Shown here: one piece after another, positions 40,363 through 48,641 of the stretch
Layout: every line of letters starts with the position of its first letter
Numbering within the stretch: the first letter of the stretch is position 1
DNA from: Spirochaetia bacterium 38H-sp
GTDB taxonomy: Bacteria; Spirochaetota; Spirochaetia; Winmispirales; Winmispiraceae
Assembly: GCA_039023545.1 (NCBI GenBank)
Contig: JBCHKQ010000001.1
Coordinates: 248,001-312,000, forward strand
Reading direction: 5' to 3'
Length of the DNA: 64,000 nt
Position numbers and translations under genes: made by a program
Notes under the pieces: model-generated
The model's database searches: none
Told to the model about the DNA's origin: nothing
Seen by the model: the letters and a program-made list of their open reading frames with translations, nothing else

Positions 40363-41214
40363 TTATAACCTTTCACATTCCTGTGCAACACAAAACTCAT
40401 AGGGATTAAAACGACTCCCGATAAAATGAGAAGAACCCCTGAGAGGCTCAACAGAAGAAATAAGACCTTTCTCCACAAAAACACTTAGATTCCTATACCG
40501 CCATACAAAACTCGGAGTACTGGAAAAAAGCCATTCCCAAGAAGCAAAGAACTCCGCTCTATCCGCACAGCATTTTTTAATATCATCTTCCCACACATAT
40601 TCTTGAGAAAGCGACCACTTATCTGCTACCATACCAACAATATCTTCCGGTAAAACATCAACATAATCACAAACACATCCAACATTAGCCCTTACAGAAG
40701 AAATCGCCCTACTTTCAAAAAAACCACAGACAGGCCTCAGAGCAGAAGAAACAACAGAAGAGTCAGAGGAAACAAGCAAGGTACTGTGAAGCATAATCCT
40801 TCCCTGAGCAATCTTAAAAGCAGCACCAGAAACTTTCTTTCCATCAGATAGAAAAATAGCAGAACGCTCATCTATTTTTGTCTCAAGTCCAATACCAATA
40901 AGCACATCTGATAAAATAAGTGCAAGAAAATCTCTATTGCATTTTCTATCGGATATAAGACAAAAATTGATATTACCACTGTCATGATAGACAGCCCCTC
41001 CACCGGATATTCTTCTTGCAAGATTGATATCATTCTTTTTAAGAAAAAGAGGATTACATTCCGCCCAGGGGTTTTGGAAGCGACCTATGACCACAGACGG
41101 ACTATTGGCATATACAAAGAGCACCTCATCCTCTGTATTGCCAAGAAGATACTCTTCATATGCCAGATTGAGATATACATTATCCGACCGAGAAAATATT
41201 ACTTTGCGCTTCAC
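40363..41214 (-). CDS. Lipoate-protein ligase A-like protein
   Basis: A 283-residue biotin/lipoate ligase-fold protein. NVYLNLAYEEYLL, VVIGRFQNPWAECN, the lipoate-binding ARRISGGGAVYHDSGNINF and DGKKVSGAAFKI are classical LplA blocks. It would attach scavenged lipoate to E2 or GcvH proteins. The start is GTG 41214, 2 bp after the stop of the small lipoprotein gene; a longer TTG frame to 41250 lies inside that gene and is rejected. No Shine-Dalgarno is obvious, so translation may depend on coupling. C-terminal domain is shorter than in E. coli LplA, which suggests a need for a partner or a LipL-like role. Confidence 0.88.
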   Translation of the reverse strand: MKRKVIFSRSDNVYLNLAYEEYLLGNTEDEVLFVYANSPSVVIGRFQNPWAECNPLFLKKNDINLARRISGGGAVYHDSGNINFCLISDRKCNRDFLALILSDVLIGIGLETKIDERSAIFLSDGKKVSGAAFKIAQGRIMLHSTLLVSSDSSVVSSALRPVCGFFESRAISSVRANVGCVCDYVDVLPEDIVGMVADKWSLSQEYVWEDDIKKCCADRAEFFASWEWLFSSTPSFVWRYRNLSVFVEKGLISSVEPLRGSSHFIGSRFNPYEFCVAQECERL

Positions 41215-41216
41215 GA

Positions 41217-41606
41217 TTAATATGTGGCACCACTGATTGTTACCTGCCAAACATACCAGCCATCATCGCCCTCTTTCATCTTAAACTCAATAGGTTCATT
41301 GGTATATGTCCATCCACTGACAGTTGTTGTGGCAACATCACCTGATACAGAGACAGCTCCATGAGAATAACTATTTCCTGAAGGAAGCTTTTGCCCCAGG
41401 GTATTGTTATAATCTTTTACATTATCATAGTTGGGAGCATCCGGGTGATAATTGGTATAAACCTCAGAAGGTGCATTATTAACATCATCAAAAAACATAT
41501 CTATTCTCTCTTCTATACCTATCTTGTTCTTAAGATCACAGGAAAAAAGCATAAAAACAATACCAACAAGCAAAGAAAATATTATAACCCTATTTATATT
41601 TTTCAT
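41217..41606 (-). CDS. Small lipoprotein of unknown function
   Basis: A 129-residue protein with a lipoprotein signal: hydrophobic IIFSLLVGIVFMLF then Ser-Cys (lipobox LFSC, Cys23). The mature part begins DLKNKIGIEERID and has a C-terminal beta-rich half with VSVSGDVATTTVSGWTY and WYVWQVTISGATY. This resembles small lipoproteins that fold as a NTF2-like or beta-sandwich domain, but I recognise no family. It lies 11 bp after the FecR gene, in the leftward envelope cluster. Confidence 0.82.
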   Translation of the reverse strand: MKNINRVIIFSLLVGIVFMLFSCDLKNKIGIEERIDMFFDDVNNAPSEVYTNYHPDAPNYDNVKDYNNTLGQKLPSGNSYSHGAVSVSGDVATTTVSGWTYTNEPIEFKMKEGDDGWYVWQVTISGATY

Positions 41607-41617
41607 AATAGCCTCCG

Positions 41618-42634
41618 TTATATATCAGCCTGTACAAGATATGGTACAAGCCTTTTATCAAAAAACTCAAGAACAGACATATAAGCTCCGTAGAACTCGT
41701 TCCATCTGTCATAGTCCCCCGTAAGAACCTTGGCCCGAAGAGGTATATAAAGCCTGACAATCATATAACGCCTGAGAGACAATGCAGAAAGTGCATAATA
41801 TCTGTAGTTAAAACCAAGGTAAGCAGACTGAGAGGTAAGAGGATCTATTTCTTTTTTTCTATATTCTATTGCAACATCCCTGCCTTTTTCTTTTTCTATT
41901 CTATTAAACTCCTCAAGCTTTCTGTCTATTATTTGTTTTAACGCATTCTGCTCTTTTTTTAATGCATCAGCTTTGTCCGCATAAGATTCAAGCTGAAACA
42001 TGACAGACTCAAGTGCGGATAAAGGATCCTTAAGCATCTTAGCACTTCTTTCCTTGTTCCATGCAGAAAAATCAAGAGGTTTCCCGTGAGAAGAAAACTT
42101 CTCAGAAGGAGGAGCCCCAAGCTCAACAGTAACAGCCTCTTCTGGTCCCAGCGCAACCGACTGTCCTTGCGCTGTCACCTCAACCTTTCCTGATAAGACA
42201 TGGATAAGAGAGCTTCCGTCGCTTGCACTTACAATGGTAAACTCTGTTCCCCTGACACCACATATTGCTCCTTGTGTCCGGGACATAGGCTCTGTTCCTG
42301 AGAACTTGCCAAACTTATAGCTAACCTCTCCCATCAGAGCTGCAAAACCGGTCTGTTTTTCTTCTCCATAAGGCATATCCTCCACAAGAAAGACAGAATC
42401 CGGACCAATCTTTATGGTAGTCCCGTTACCCATCTCAAGCTCTACAAAGCCGTCAGAAGAGGTAACAACCCCTTCTCCGGGCATAAGTACATCTCCTATA
42501 AAAAGCTCAACAAGTCCTCCGTTCTTTTCTTTTTTATCTGCCCAACCCTCAAGATAAGAAACAGTAATTTCCTGAGAAAAAGCATAAGACAACAGGAGAA
42601 AAAAGGTTAAAAAACCAATTGTCATTTTTCTCAT
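41618..42634 (-). CDS. Secreted FecR-domain protein
   Basis: A 338-residue exported protein: signal peptide (TIGFLTFFLLLSYAFSQ), then a FecR-type beta domain (residues ~25-160) with GDVLMPGEGVVTSSDGFVELEM, GTTIKIGPDSVFLVE, GAICGVRGTEFTIVSA and IHVLSGKVEVTAQGQSVALG (landmarks). The C-terminal half is helical (DALKKEQNALKQIIDRKLEEF). In spirochaetes and other Gram-negatives such free FecR proteins are thought to be periplasmic beta-scaffold or surface-assembly proteins, not sigma regulators; no TonB receptor or sigma factor is nearby. It overlaps the upstream lipoprotein gene by 4 bp. Confidence 0.87.
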   Translation of the reverse strand: MRKMTIGFLTFFLLLSYAFSQEITVSYLEGWADKKEKNGGLVELFIGDVLMPGEGVVTSSDGFVELEMGNGTTIKIGPDSVFLVEDMPYGEEKQTGFAALMGEVSYKFGKFSGTEPMSRTQGAICGVRGTEFTIVSASDGSSLIHVLSGKVEVTAQGQSVALGPEEAVTVELGAPPSEKFSSHGKPLDFSAWNKERSAKMLKDPLSALESVMFQLESYADKADALKKEQNALKQIIDRKLEEFNRIEKEKGRDVAIEYRKKEIDPLTSQSAYLGFNYRYYALSALSLRRYMIVRLYIPLRAKVLTGDYDRWNEFYGAYMSVLEFFDKRLVPYLVQADI

Positions 42635-43083
42635 AGGGCAGGCCCCCTTATTCCCAAGATAGAAGGAATACCTTTTACAGGTCTTCCTATAAGAAGCATA
42701 AACTCACCTCCCGCAGTATCAATGATAACACAGTTAGTATCCTGGTTAAGATAATTCTTCTGATATGAATCTATTTCCATCTTTATACCCGGCCACAGAT
42801 CTGAAATACGCTCGGGATAAAAAATTTCCCGTATCGTATAATCTTTGAGTTTAAATCCGCCGGAAGAGAGATATTGCCAGAGAGACTGCATATCGGTAGG
42901 CGTGCTTATTATCTCCGATTCAAAAAGAAAAGGCAGCCTGCTCACAGCAGTCAGCGCTGTTATATCTCCTTTGTTGATAAGACTGATAACAATGTCCACA
43001 TCCTCCCTGTCTGCTCTATACGGAAGAGACTGACATGATGTAAGAATAAATAAGATGATAATAAGTAATACTATTTTTTTCAT
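42631..43083 (-). CDS. Lipoprotein of unknown function
   Basis: A 150-residue lipoprotein: KKIVLLIIILFILTSC, lipobox LTSC with Cys16. The mature part (from QSLPYRADRED) contains YQKNYLNQDTNCVIIDTAG and ends MLLIGRPVKGIPSILGIRG. No family recognised. GGAG is spaced 6 nt from ATG 43083, which is chosen over an ATG four codons earlier (43095). It lies 15 bp after the large outer-membrane protein gene and overlaps the FecR gene by 4 bp. Confidence 0.82.
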   Translation of the reverse strand: MKKIVLLIIILFILTSCQSLPYRADREDVDIVISLINKGDITALTAVSRLPFLFESEIISTPTDMQSLWQYLSSGGFKLKDYTIREIFYPERISDLWPGIKMEIDSYQKNYLNQDTNCVIIDTAGGEFMLLIGRPVKGIPSILGIRGPAL

Positions 43084-43098
43084 ATTCTTCTCCATTTA

Positions 43099-44559
43099 TC
43101 AAAATTCAATTCCTACAGAAAGTCTTATATTGGGAGCAAAATGGAACTCCCAGCCTCTTGCCTCAGGAGAAAAAAGATACTGTCCCACATCAGGAACCCA
43201 ATATCTTTCTCTGAGAGGGAGCTGAGCTGCCAAATAGCCCAATCCCCCTGCCTCAGCAAAAAATCTACCAAAACGAAATCTATATCCTGCATACGCAGAA
43301 CCCAAAAGTCCGTACGAGAAACGCTTGGCATAGCCAATCGTATTTGCAGGATAGTTGTTACCAATATCATCCACAAGGTCCTGGTTAACATCTGCTACAG
43401 CACCTGTAGAAGTATATCCTCCAAAGCCAAGTCCAAAAACAAAGCCTCCAGAATCAGGGCTTACGTACAAAATCATGATAGAAGAAGCCCAGGATTCTCC
43501 CATAGTACTCTCATCATTTTCCATACTTTTAAAGTATATACCATAAAGCATCGTAAGGTTAAATTCTGTATAAAAATCCAACCATAAAGGCACACCAAGT
43601 CCCATCTCCTGTCCAACAACAAGATAACCGCCGGGATTATAGAAAAAATACAATGGCTTCTTCTCTCCTGCAAGTTTTTCTTCTATCGGTGGCTCGGAAA
43701 GAGTTTTCTGGTAAGCAGAAATGAGTTCTTCCTTTGCCCTATCAAGTCCTTCTGTAGAAACAGAGTTTTCAAACCTTTGCATGAGCTCCGTAAAGAACAG
43801 TTCAGCCTGGTTTTTATCTCTTCTGGCATAGTATATGAGGGCTGCCTCCTGTGATTTTATAAAAGCCGATTCCTCGGGTAATATATCCGGCACACTAAAA
43901 TCAACATAAGTGATTTCTCCCTCTGATATTTTTATACTTTGCCGATAGATTACTGTTTCTGTCCCTAGCCTGTTCTGAGTTATTGTAAGTACATATTCTC
44001 CCGCAACTACATTGACAAGAGATACAAGGTCATCTCCAGCATAAAAATCATTGATATACACAGAATAGGATAATGATAAGCCGTTGTTGTTGAGAGACAG
44101 CTCGCCATATCCCACATGGGAACCGCTCAAAGCATCTATCATATCTGCAACAAGCCTATCTGTTGCAGAAAATATCCCAAGCAATGATTTTGTACGCTGC
44201 TCTTTTACAAGGCTTATTTTTCCTTCTTGTGCATCAAAAACAGAAAGCTCCGACACTATAATACCATCATCCAGAAATATTCTGCCAAATAAAAGATTAT
44301 CTAACCTTTTTTCAAGACAATAGTCTGACATCTCCTGCTCGGAAGCAAAGTCTGCACTAATATAGTTCTTGATTACTTCATAACGATTGAGAAGATACAA
44401 AGAGAGAATAATGGTATCCTGAATTGTCTCGGCAACCACGCTATACTCATCTGAGCTAGTCTGGTTCTCCGGTAAAAAGATTTCTATGCGCGCCTTCTCC
44501 TGGGCGAATGACAAAAATGAGGATAAAACTATAATAAGACACGCAAAAAGGCGTCGCAT
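43099..44559 (-). CDS. Outer-membrane protein with N-terminal periplasmic domain and C-terminal beta-barrel
   Basis: A 486-residue exported protein with signal peptide (FACLIIVLSSFLSFAQ). The N-terminal ~290 residues are a mixed periplasmic domain that begins KARIEIFLPEN, as in GNA1162/CsgG- or TP-like periplasmic proteins, with VNVVAGEYVLTITQNRLGTE. From about residue 305 the sequence alternates hydrophobic/polar residues with many Gly and aromatics (FVFGLGFGGYTSTG, YGLLGSAYAGYRFRFGRFFAEAGGLGY) and ends in RLSVGIEF with a terminal Phe, the usual signal of an outer-membrane beta-barrel. Exact family not recognised. First gene of a four-gene leftward envelope cluster. Confidence 0.82.
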   Translation of the reverse strand: MRRLFACLIIVLSSFLSFAQEKARIEIFLPENQTSSDEYSVVAETIQDTIILSLYLLNRYEVIKNYISADFASEQEMSDYCLEKRLDNLLFGRIFLDDGIIVSELSVFDAQEGKISLVKEQRTKSLLGIFSATDRLVADMIDALSGSHVGYGELSLNNNGLSLSYSVYINDFYAGDDLVSLVNVVAGEYVLTITQNRLGTETVIYRQSIKISEGEITYVDFSVPDILPEESAFIKSQEAALIYYARRDKNQAELFFTELMQRFENSVSTEGLDRAKEELISAYQKTLSEPPIEEKLAGEKKPLYFFYNPGGYLVVGQEMGLGVPLWLDFYTEFNLTMLYGIYFKSMENDESTMGESWASSIMILYVSPDSGGFVFGLGFGGYTSTGAVADVNQDLVDDIGNNYPANTIGYAKRFSYGLLGSAYAGYRFRFGRFFAEAGGLGYLAAQLPLRERYWVPDVGQYLFSPEARGWEFHFAPNIRLSVGIEF

Positions 44560-44733
44560 CTGACTACTCCTTTTTATATAATAACACAGTTTTTATGTTT
44601 TTGCTCTCTATGCTGTTGTTCTTCCTAAGAACATATTATATTACATTAAGATATATATATACAGTAATGAATACTTTTATTGATAAAATAGTGTCAGTAA
44701 AAAGACTATAAAATAAAGAATGGAGCTTCTTTT

Positions 44734-45816
44734 ATGGACAGGCAAGAGATTTTAAAGCTACTAAAAAAAAACAGGTACAATCCTAGATTGATGGGGTTTT
44801 CCGCCCTTGACAGATATTACAGATTTTATGATGACCAGTATTATCTCTTGATAAAGAGTTCTGCTGATATGGTAGCTCTTGCACAAATGTTTGATAATCT
44901 TATTTTCCCATCTATGTTTGCAATAGAGGCTGCAATAGTAGAAGAAGATTCTGTTGTTCTATTTTCAGAAGAAGGAATGTTTTCTTACTTACCGGAGCTT
45001 AACATTACAGCAGATCCTTTTTCCAGAAGGTTTTACATGTCTGATTCGGCTATAAAAAGTATAAGGAGTAAAAAACTGGAATGCGCAGGAGAGTATTCCA
45101 TAAGGGATGTGTTAAATATTGCAATTATGATTTCACGCTATGATTTTTCTATTGAAGGAGATTTCTTTCCAGATATGAAGTCATATATGCCATCACAGGA
45201 TGAGCAAAGAATTTTTCTGTCATTGCTTATGAGTTCCTATAAGCCTTGGAAAGGTCTCTCTCTGCTTGATAAAAGCGGTTTATTGTCCGTACTGTGGCCT
45301 GAGCTGGCAAGAATGAAGGATGTAGAACACAGTAAAGATTATCATCCCGAGGGTTCTGTCTGGCAACATACACTGGAAGCTTTGCGATATCCCAAAAAAA
45401 GGTTGTTGCCTGTTACTCTTGCTGTTCTTCTGCATGATGCAGGAAAACCTCTTGCTACGGAGCAGGATGGGAAACGTTTCTTTGCTCATGCAAATATAGG
45501 AGAATCTATAGCCCGCTCATTTCTCAAGCGACTTGGATTTTCAAGCTCTCTTACAGAGGATGTTGCTTTTCTTGTTAGACACCATATGCTGCCACATGCT
45601 CTCCCTTCTTTGCGTCCTTCTTCTGTCAGCAATGTATTGGATTCTCCTCTTTTCCCTATGCTTCTCGAGGTGTATCGTTGCGATTTATTTTCTACTTTTA
45701 AAGGTCCGGATAGTTATCACCGCTCCTGTAAGGCTTACAAGGCTTATCTTAAAAATAGAAAGAATCCATATAAAAATATGGATTTTAAAAAAGATGTTAA
45801 GCTCTTTGTAGAATAA
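44734..45816 (+). CDS. HD-domain protein related to tRNA nucleotidyltransferase HD regions
   Basis: The C-terminal ~200 residues match the HD domain seen after CCA-adding enzymes: HPEGSVWQHTLEALRY, VLLHDAGKPLATEQDGKRFFAHANIGESIA (landmark) and FLVRHHMLPH, with the metal-binding His/Asp set complete. The N-terminal ~150 residues have no GSxxD nucleotidyltransferase motif, so it cannot add CCA itself. A phosphohydrolase (2',3'-cyclic phosphate or nucleotide) is possible. GGAG lies 8 nt before ATG 44734. The coding strand is G+T rich. It faces thrC with terminator 45815-45845 between. Confidence 0.78.
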   Translation: MDRQEILKLLKKNRYNPRLMGFSALDRYYRFYDDQYYLLIKSSADMVALAQMFDNLIFPSMFAIEAAIVEEDSVVLFSEEGMFSYLPELNITADPFSRRFYMSDSAIKSIRSKKLECAGEYSIRDVLNIAIMISRYDFSIEGDFFPDMKSYMPSQDEQRIFLSLLMSSYKPWKGLSLLDKSGLLSVLWPELARMKDVEHSKDYHPEGSVWQHTLEALRYPKKRLLPVTLAVLLHDAGKPLATEQDGKRFFAHANIGESIARSFLKRLGFSSSLTEDVAFLVRHHMLPHALPSLRPSSVSNVLDSPLFPMLLEVYRCDLFSTFKGPDSYHRSCKAYKAYLKNRKNPYKNMDFKKDVKLFVE

Positions 45817-45845
45817 AAAAGCACCGCCTGAGCGGTGCGTTCGGT
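45815..45845 (-). terminator. Tagged terminator of lysC-thrC
   Basis: On the minus strand tag ACCGAACG (45845-45838), stem GCACCGC (45838-45832) with GCGGTGC (45827-45821), loop TCAG, six T. It starts 3 bp after the thrC stop and overlaps the stop of the convergent HD gene. Confidence 0.88.
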
Positions 45846-45848
45846 CTG

Positions 45849-47150
45849 TTATTTTATTTTTTTTCTGAGGAAATCCGATAAAGAGTCCAGACTATTGTCT
45901 ATAAGGGTAGCTTGTTTTTGCTTGTTTAAGGCTTCTTTTAATCGGTCAGGCAGTGGGGGGAATTCTCCTGTTGCCTGTTTTACTACTTCCAAAAACTTGC
46001 CTGGATGAGCTGTAGATAGGCTTATGATATTGTGTGCAGGGTTCTTCTGCATATATCGCTCGGATGCAAGTACTCCTACTGCTGTATGGGGATCCAAAAA
46101 AGTCTGCTTTTTTTTGTGATATCGGCTAATTGTTTCCAGTGTTTCCTTGTCTGATATGCTGCAACCTGTTATATGCTCTGCCATTTTTTCTCTGCTTCCA
46201 AACAATGCCTTAAGTCTCTCAAAATTACTCGGATTCCCAACATCCATGGCATTGGAAAGGGTGTGCAATGATGGTCTTGGTTTGTATTCTCCGCCTGCGA
46301 GATATTGGGGTACCACGTCATTGGCATTGGTTGCAGCTATAAATCCGCTTGTCGGCATCCCCCAGATGCTTGCATATACTCCTGCTGTGAGATTGCCAAA
46401 GTTGCCGCTGGGCACGCAAAATACCGGCGCTTTGTCTGTGTCTTTGAGCTGTGCATATGCGTATACATAATAGAACGACTGAGGGATAAGTCTTCCAAGA
46501 TTGATGGAATTTGCACTGGTAAGATTAAAGGTGCTCCTAAGCTCGGTGTCCATGAATGCTTCTTTCACCATTCTTTGACAATCATCAAAAGAGCCTTTTA
46601 CTTCCAATGCATGAATGTTGGCTCCAAGTGTCGTAAGTTGCTTTTCCTGTAGAGGGCTTACCCTGCCGGAAGGATAGAGGATAACAACATCTATGTTTTC
46701 TTTTTTATAGAATGCCTGTGCAACAGCGCTGCCCGTATCCCCGGATGTTGCAGTAAGTATAACAGCTTTTCTATGTTCCTGCTTTAAGAACTCTTCCATA
46801 CAAGTCGCAAGAAAAGAGGCTCCAAAATCTTTGAAAGCACAGGAAGGTCCATGGAAGAGTTCCAGAAGATACAGCTTGTTATCAAGATGTACAAGCTCAG
46901 GGGAAAAAGGAAAGGCTTTTTCGGCTATTTCTTTTGCTTTGTCTTTATCAAAGTAGTCGGGGAAGAGCGCAGTTATAAGCTTGCCTGCTATAGCTGTAAA
47001 ATCCATGCCAGGATTAAGAGAGGCAAAAAGTTCCTGCAAATCAGGATGCTTTACTGGATGGTAGAGGCCTCCATCAGGGGCAAGTCCCCGAAATATAGCC
47101 TCCTCATAACTCACAATATGTCGGATATCTCTGGTACTGCAAAACTGCAT
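45849..47150 (-). CDS. thrC: Threonine synthase
   Basis: ThrC converts O-phosphohomoserine to threonine with pyridoxal phosphate. The 433-residue protein belongs to the fold-type II long form: FRGLAPDGGLYHPV, PLP-binding Lys in CAFKDFGASFLA, ATSGDTGSAVAQAF and VPSGNFGNLTAGV. Length normal. It begins 18 bp after lysC stop, so aspartate kinase and threonine synthase are co-transcribed; asd, hom and thrB are elsewhere. The lysC-thrC pair serves the aspartate-family amino acids. The coding strand is comparatively A+C rich, unlike ppk1 on the same strand. Confidence 0.96.
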   Translation of the reverse strand: MQFCSTRDIRHIVSYEEAIFRGLAPDGGLYHPVKHPDLQELFASLNPGMDFTAIAGKLITALFPDYFDKDKAKEIAEKAFPFSPELVHLDNKLYLLELFHGPSCAFKDFGASFLATCMEEFLKQEHRKAVILTATSGDTGSAVAQAFYKKENIDVVILYPSGRVSPLQEKQLTTLGANIHALEVKGSFDDCQRMVKEAFMDTELRSTFNLTSANSINLGRLIPQSFYYVYAYAQLKDTDKAPVFCVPSGNFGNLTAGVYASIWGMPTSGFIAATNANDVVPQYLAGGEYKPRPSLHTLSNAMDVGNPSNFERLKALFGSREKMAEHITGCSISDKETLETISRYHKKKQTFLDPHTAVGVLASERYMQKNPAHNIISLSTAHPGKFLEVVKQATGEFPPLPDRLKEALNKQKQATLIDNSLDSLSDFLRKKIK

Positions 47151-47168
47151 TTTTGCTCCTTACAGGCC

Positions 47169-48551
47169 TTATGCTTTAAAAAAGGCATCGTGGACTGTTT
47201 TTATTGTTTTTTGTCCCTCTTTCTCATCAACAACAAAGGAAAGATTTAACTCCGATGAGCCTTGAGCTATTGCATGGACATTAATACCGGCCTTGCCCAC
47301 AGCATCAAATAGCCTCCCGGCTATGCCAGGCGTTCCTCTCATGTTTTCTCCCACAATAGCGACGATTTCCAGATCATTTATGCAATCAAACCGAGATACA
47401 AGTCTTGCTCTCTTTTCATATTCCAGTGTTTTCTCAAGTGCAGAGATTGCTTTTCTTGCCTCACTGCTTCTACAGACAATACAGATACTATGCTCGGATG
47501 ATGCCTGAGAAATCATTATTATATTTATTTTTGATTCTGCAAGTGCGGAGAAAACCCTAGCTGCTATCCCGGGAGTACCCATCATTCCGCTGCCTTCTAT
47601 ATTTATGAGCGACACACCTGGTATGGAGGCTATACCTGTAATAGGCCATTTGTGTCTTTTTGCATCTTTTACTATTCTTGTGCCGGGGTAAGATGGATTC
47701 ATCGTGTTCTTTATTACTATCGGAATATTTTTCTCAACAGCAGGAATCATAGTATAGGGGTGTATAACCTTTGCACCAAAAAAGGAAAGCTCCATAGCTT
47801 CTGCAAAAGAAACCTCTTCCAGAACAAACGCATCTTTTACTATTCTGGGATCAGCACTTAGAACTCCGTCCACATCCGTCCATATCTCAACCTCGGAAGC
47901 TCCAACACCCGCACCAACTATAGCGGCACTATAATCAGAACCGTTTCTTCCCAGTGTTGTTGTAACACCTTCTTCTGTAGAACCTATGAATCCAGTTACG
48001 ATATATATATTGTCTCCTGACAGCCTTTTTTCTATAAGACCATAAGTTGTCTCAAAATCTACAACAGCTTCTCCGTGGCTTGCATCTGTTCTTATAATCT
48101 CTCTTGCATCAACATATTCTGCTGCATATCCAAGAGATTTTATATAAGCCGATATAAGATTGCAGTTGAGCCTCTCTCCAAAACTTGCAATAAGATCCTT
48201 GCTTCTCTTGGAGCACTCTTTTACAAGTTCCACTCCGTGCAGGATATCCTTTAACTCATCCAAAAGCCCAGATAAAACAGAAAACACTTCTTCTTTTTCT
48301 TTTTCATCAGCTATTAAACCATCCACCGCTGTTTTTTGCTTATCCGTAAGAGCAGCAAAATCTTCCCTATAACTGGCATCTCCTTTTTCTGCCTTATCCG
48401 CCATTGTAAGGAGCATATCTGTTACACCTTTCATGGCAGAAAAAACAACAGCAATCCTCTCCGTCTTTGCAATATCAAGAACAATACTGACTACTGTCTT
48501 TATCCTATCCGCATCTGCAACAGAACTTCCGCCAAACTTAAGAACTTTCAT
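47169..48551 (-). CDS. lysC: Aspartate kinase, monofunctional with ACT domains
   Basis: LysC phosphorylates aspartate, the first step to Lys, Thr, Met and diaminopimelate. The 460-residue protein starts VLKFGGSSVADADRIK, with LGRNGSDYSAAI and WTDVDGVLSADPRIV in the kinase domain. Two ACT domains follow (about residues 315-385 and 395-455), one with INIIMISQASSEHSICIV and one with VGENMRGTPGIAGRLF, expected to bind Lys or Thr as feedback inhibitor. The leader before the gene is only about 90 nt with no attenuator hairpin or lysine riboswitch seen. First gene of lysC-thrC. Confidence 0.95.
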   Translation of the reverse strand: MKVLKFGGSSVADADRIKTVVSIVLDIAKTERIAVVFSAMKGVTDMLLTMADKAEKGDASYREDFAALTDKQKTAVDGLIADEKEKEEVFSVLSGLLDELKDILHGVELVKECSKRSKDLIASFGERLNCNLISAYIKSLGYAAEYVDAREIIRTDASHGEAVVDFETTYGLIEKRLSGDNIYIVTGFIGSTEEGVTTTLGRNGSDYSAAIVGAGVGASEVEIWTDVDGVLSADPRIVKDAFVLEEVSFAEAMELSFFGAKVIHPYTMIPAVEKNIPIVIKNTMNPSYPGTRIVKDAKRHKWPITGIASIPGVSLINIEGSGMMGTPGIAARVFSALAESKINIIMISQASSEHSICIVCRSSEARKAISALEKTLEYEKRARLVSRFDCINDLEIVAIVGENMRGTPGIAGRLFDAVGKAGINVHAIAQGSSELNLSFVVDEKEGQKTIKTVHDAFFKA

Positions 48552-48641
48552 GTTTGCTTATGCCTCCAAGTTGTGATACAATTTCTAGAAAATAATTACA
48601 GAGAAGAGGAGTTTTATCAATATACACATTGATGTATAGAT

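Noticed and set aside
48552-48641. Lysine riboswitch or T-box leader before lysC-thrC
   Set aside because: The gap is only about 90 nt, with no long paired structure, T-box motif or attenuator hairpin.
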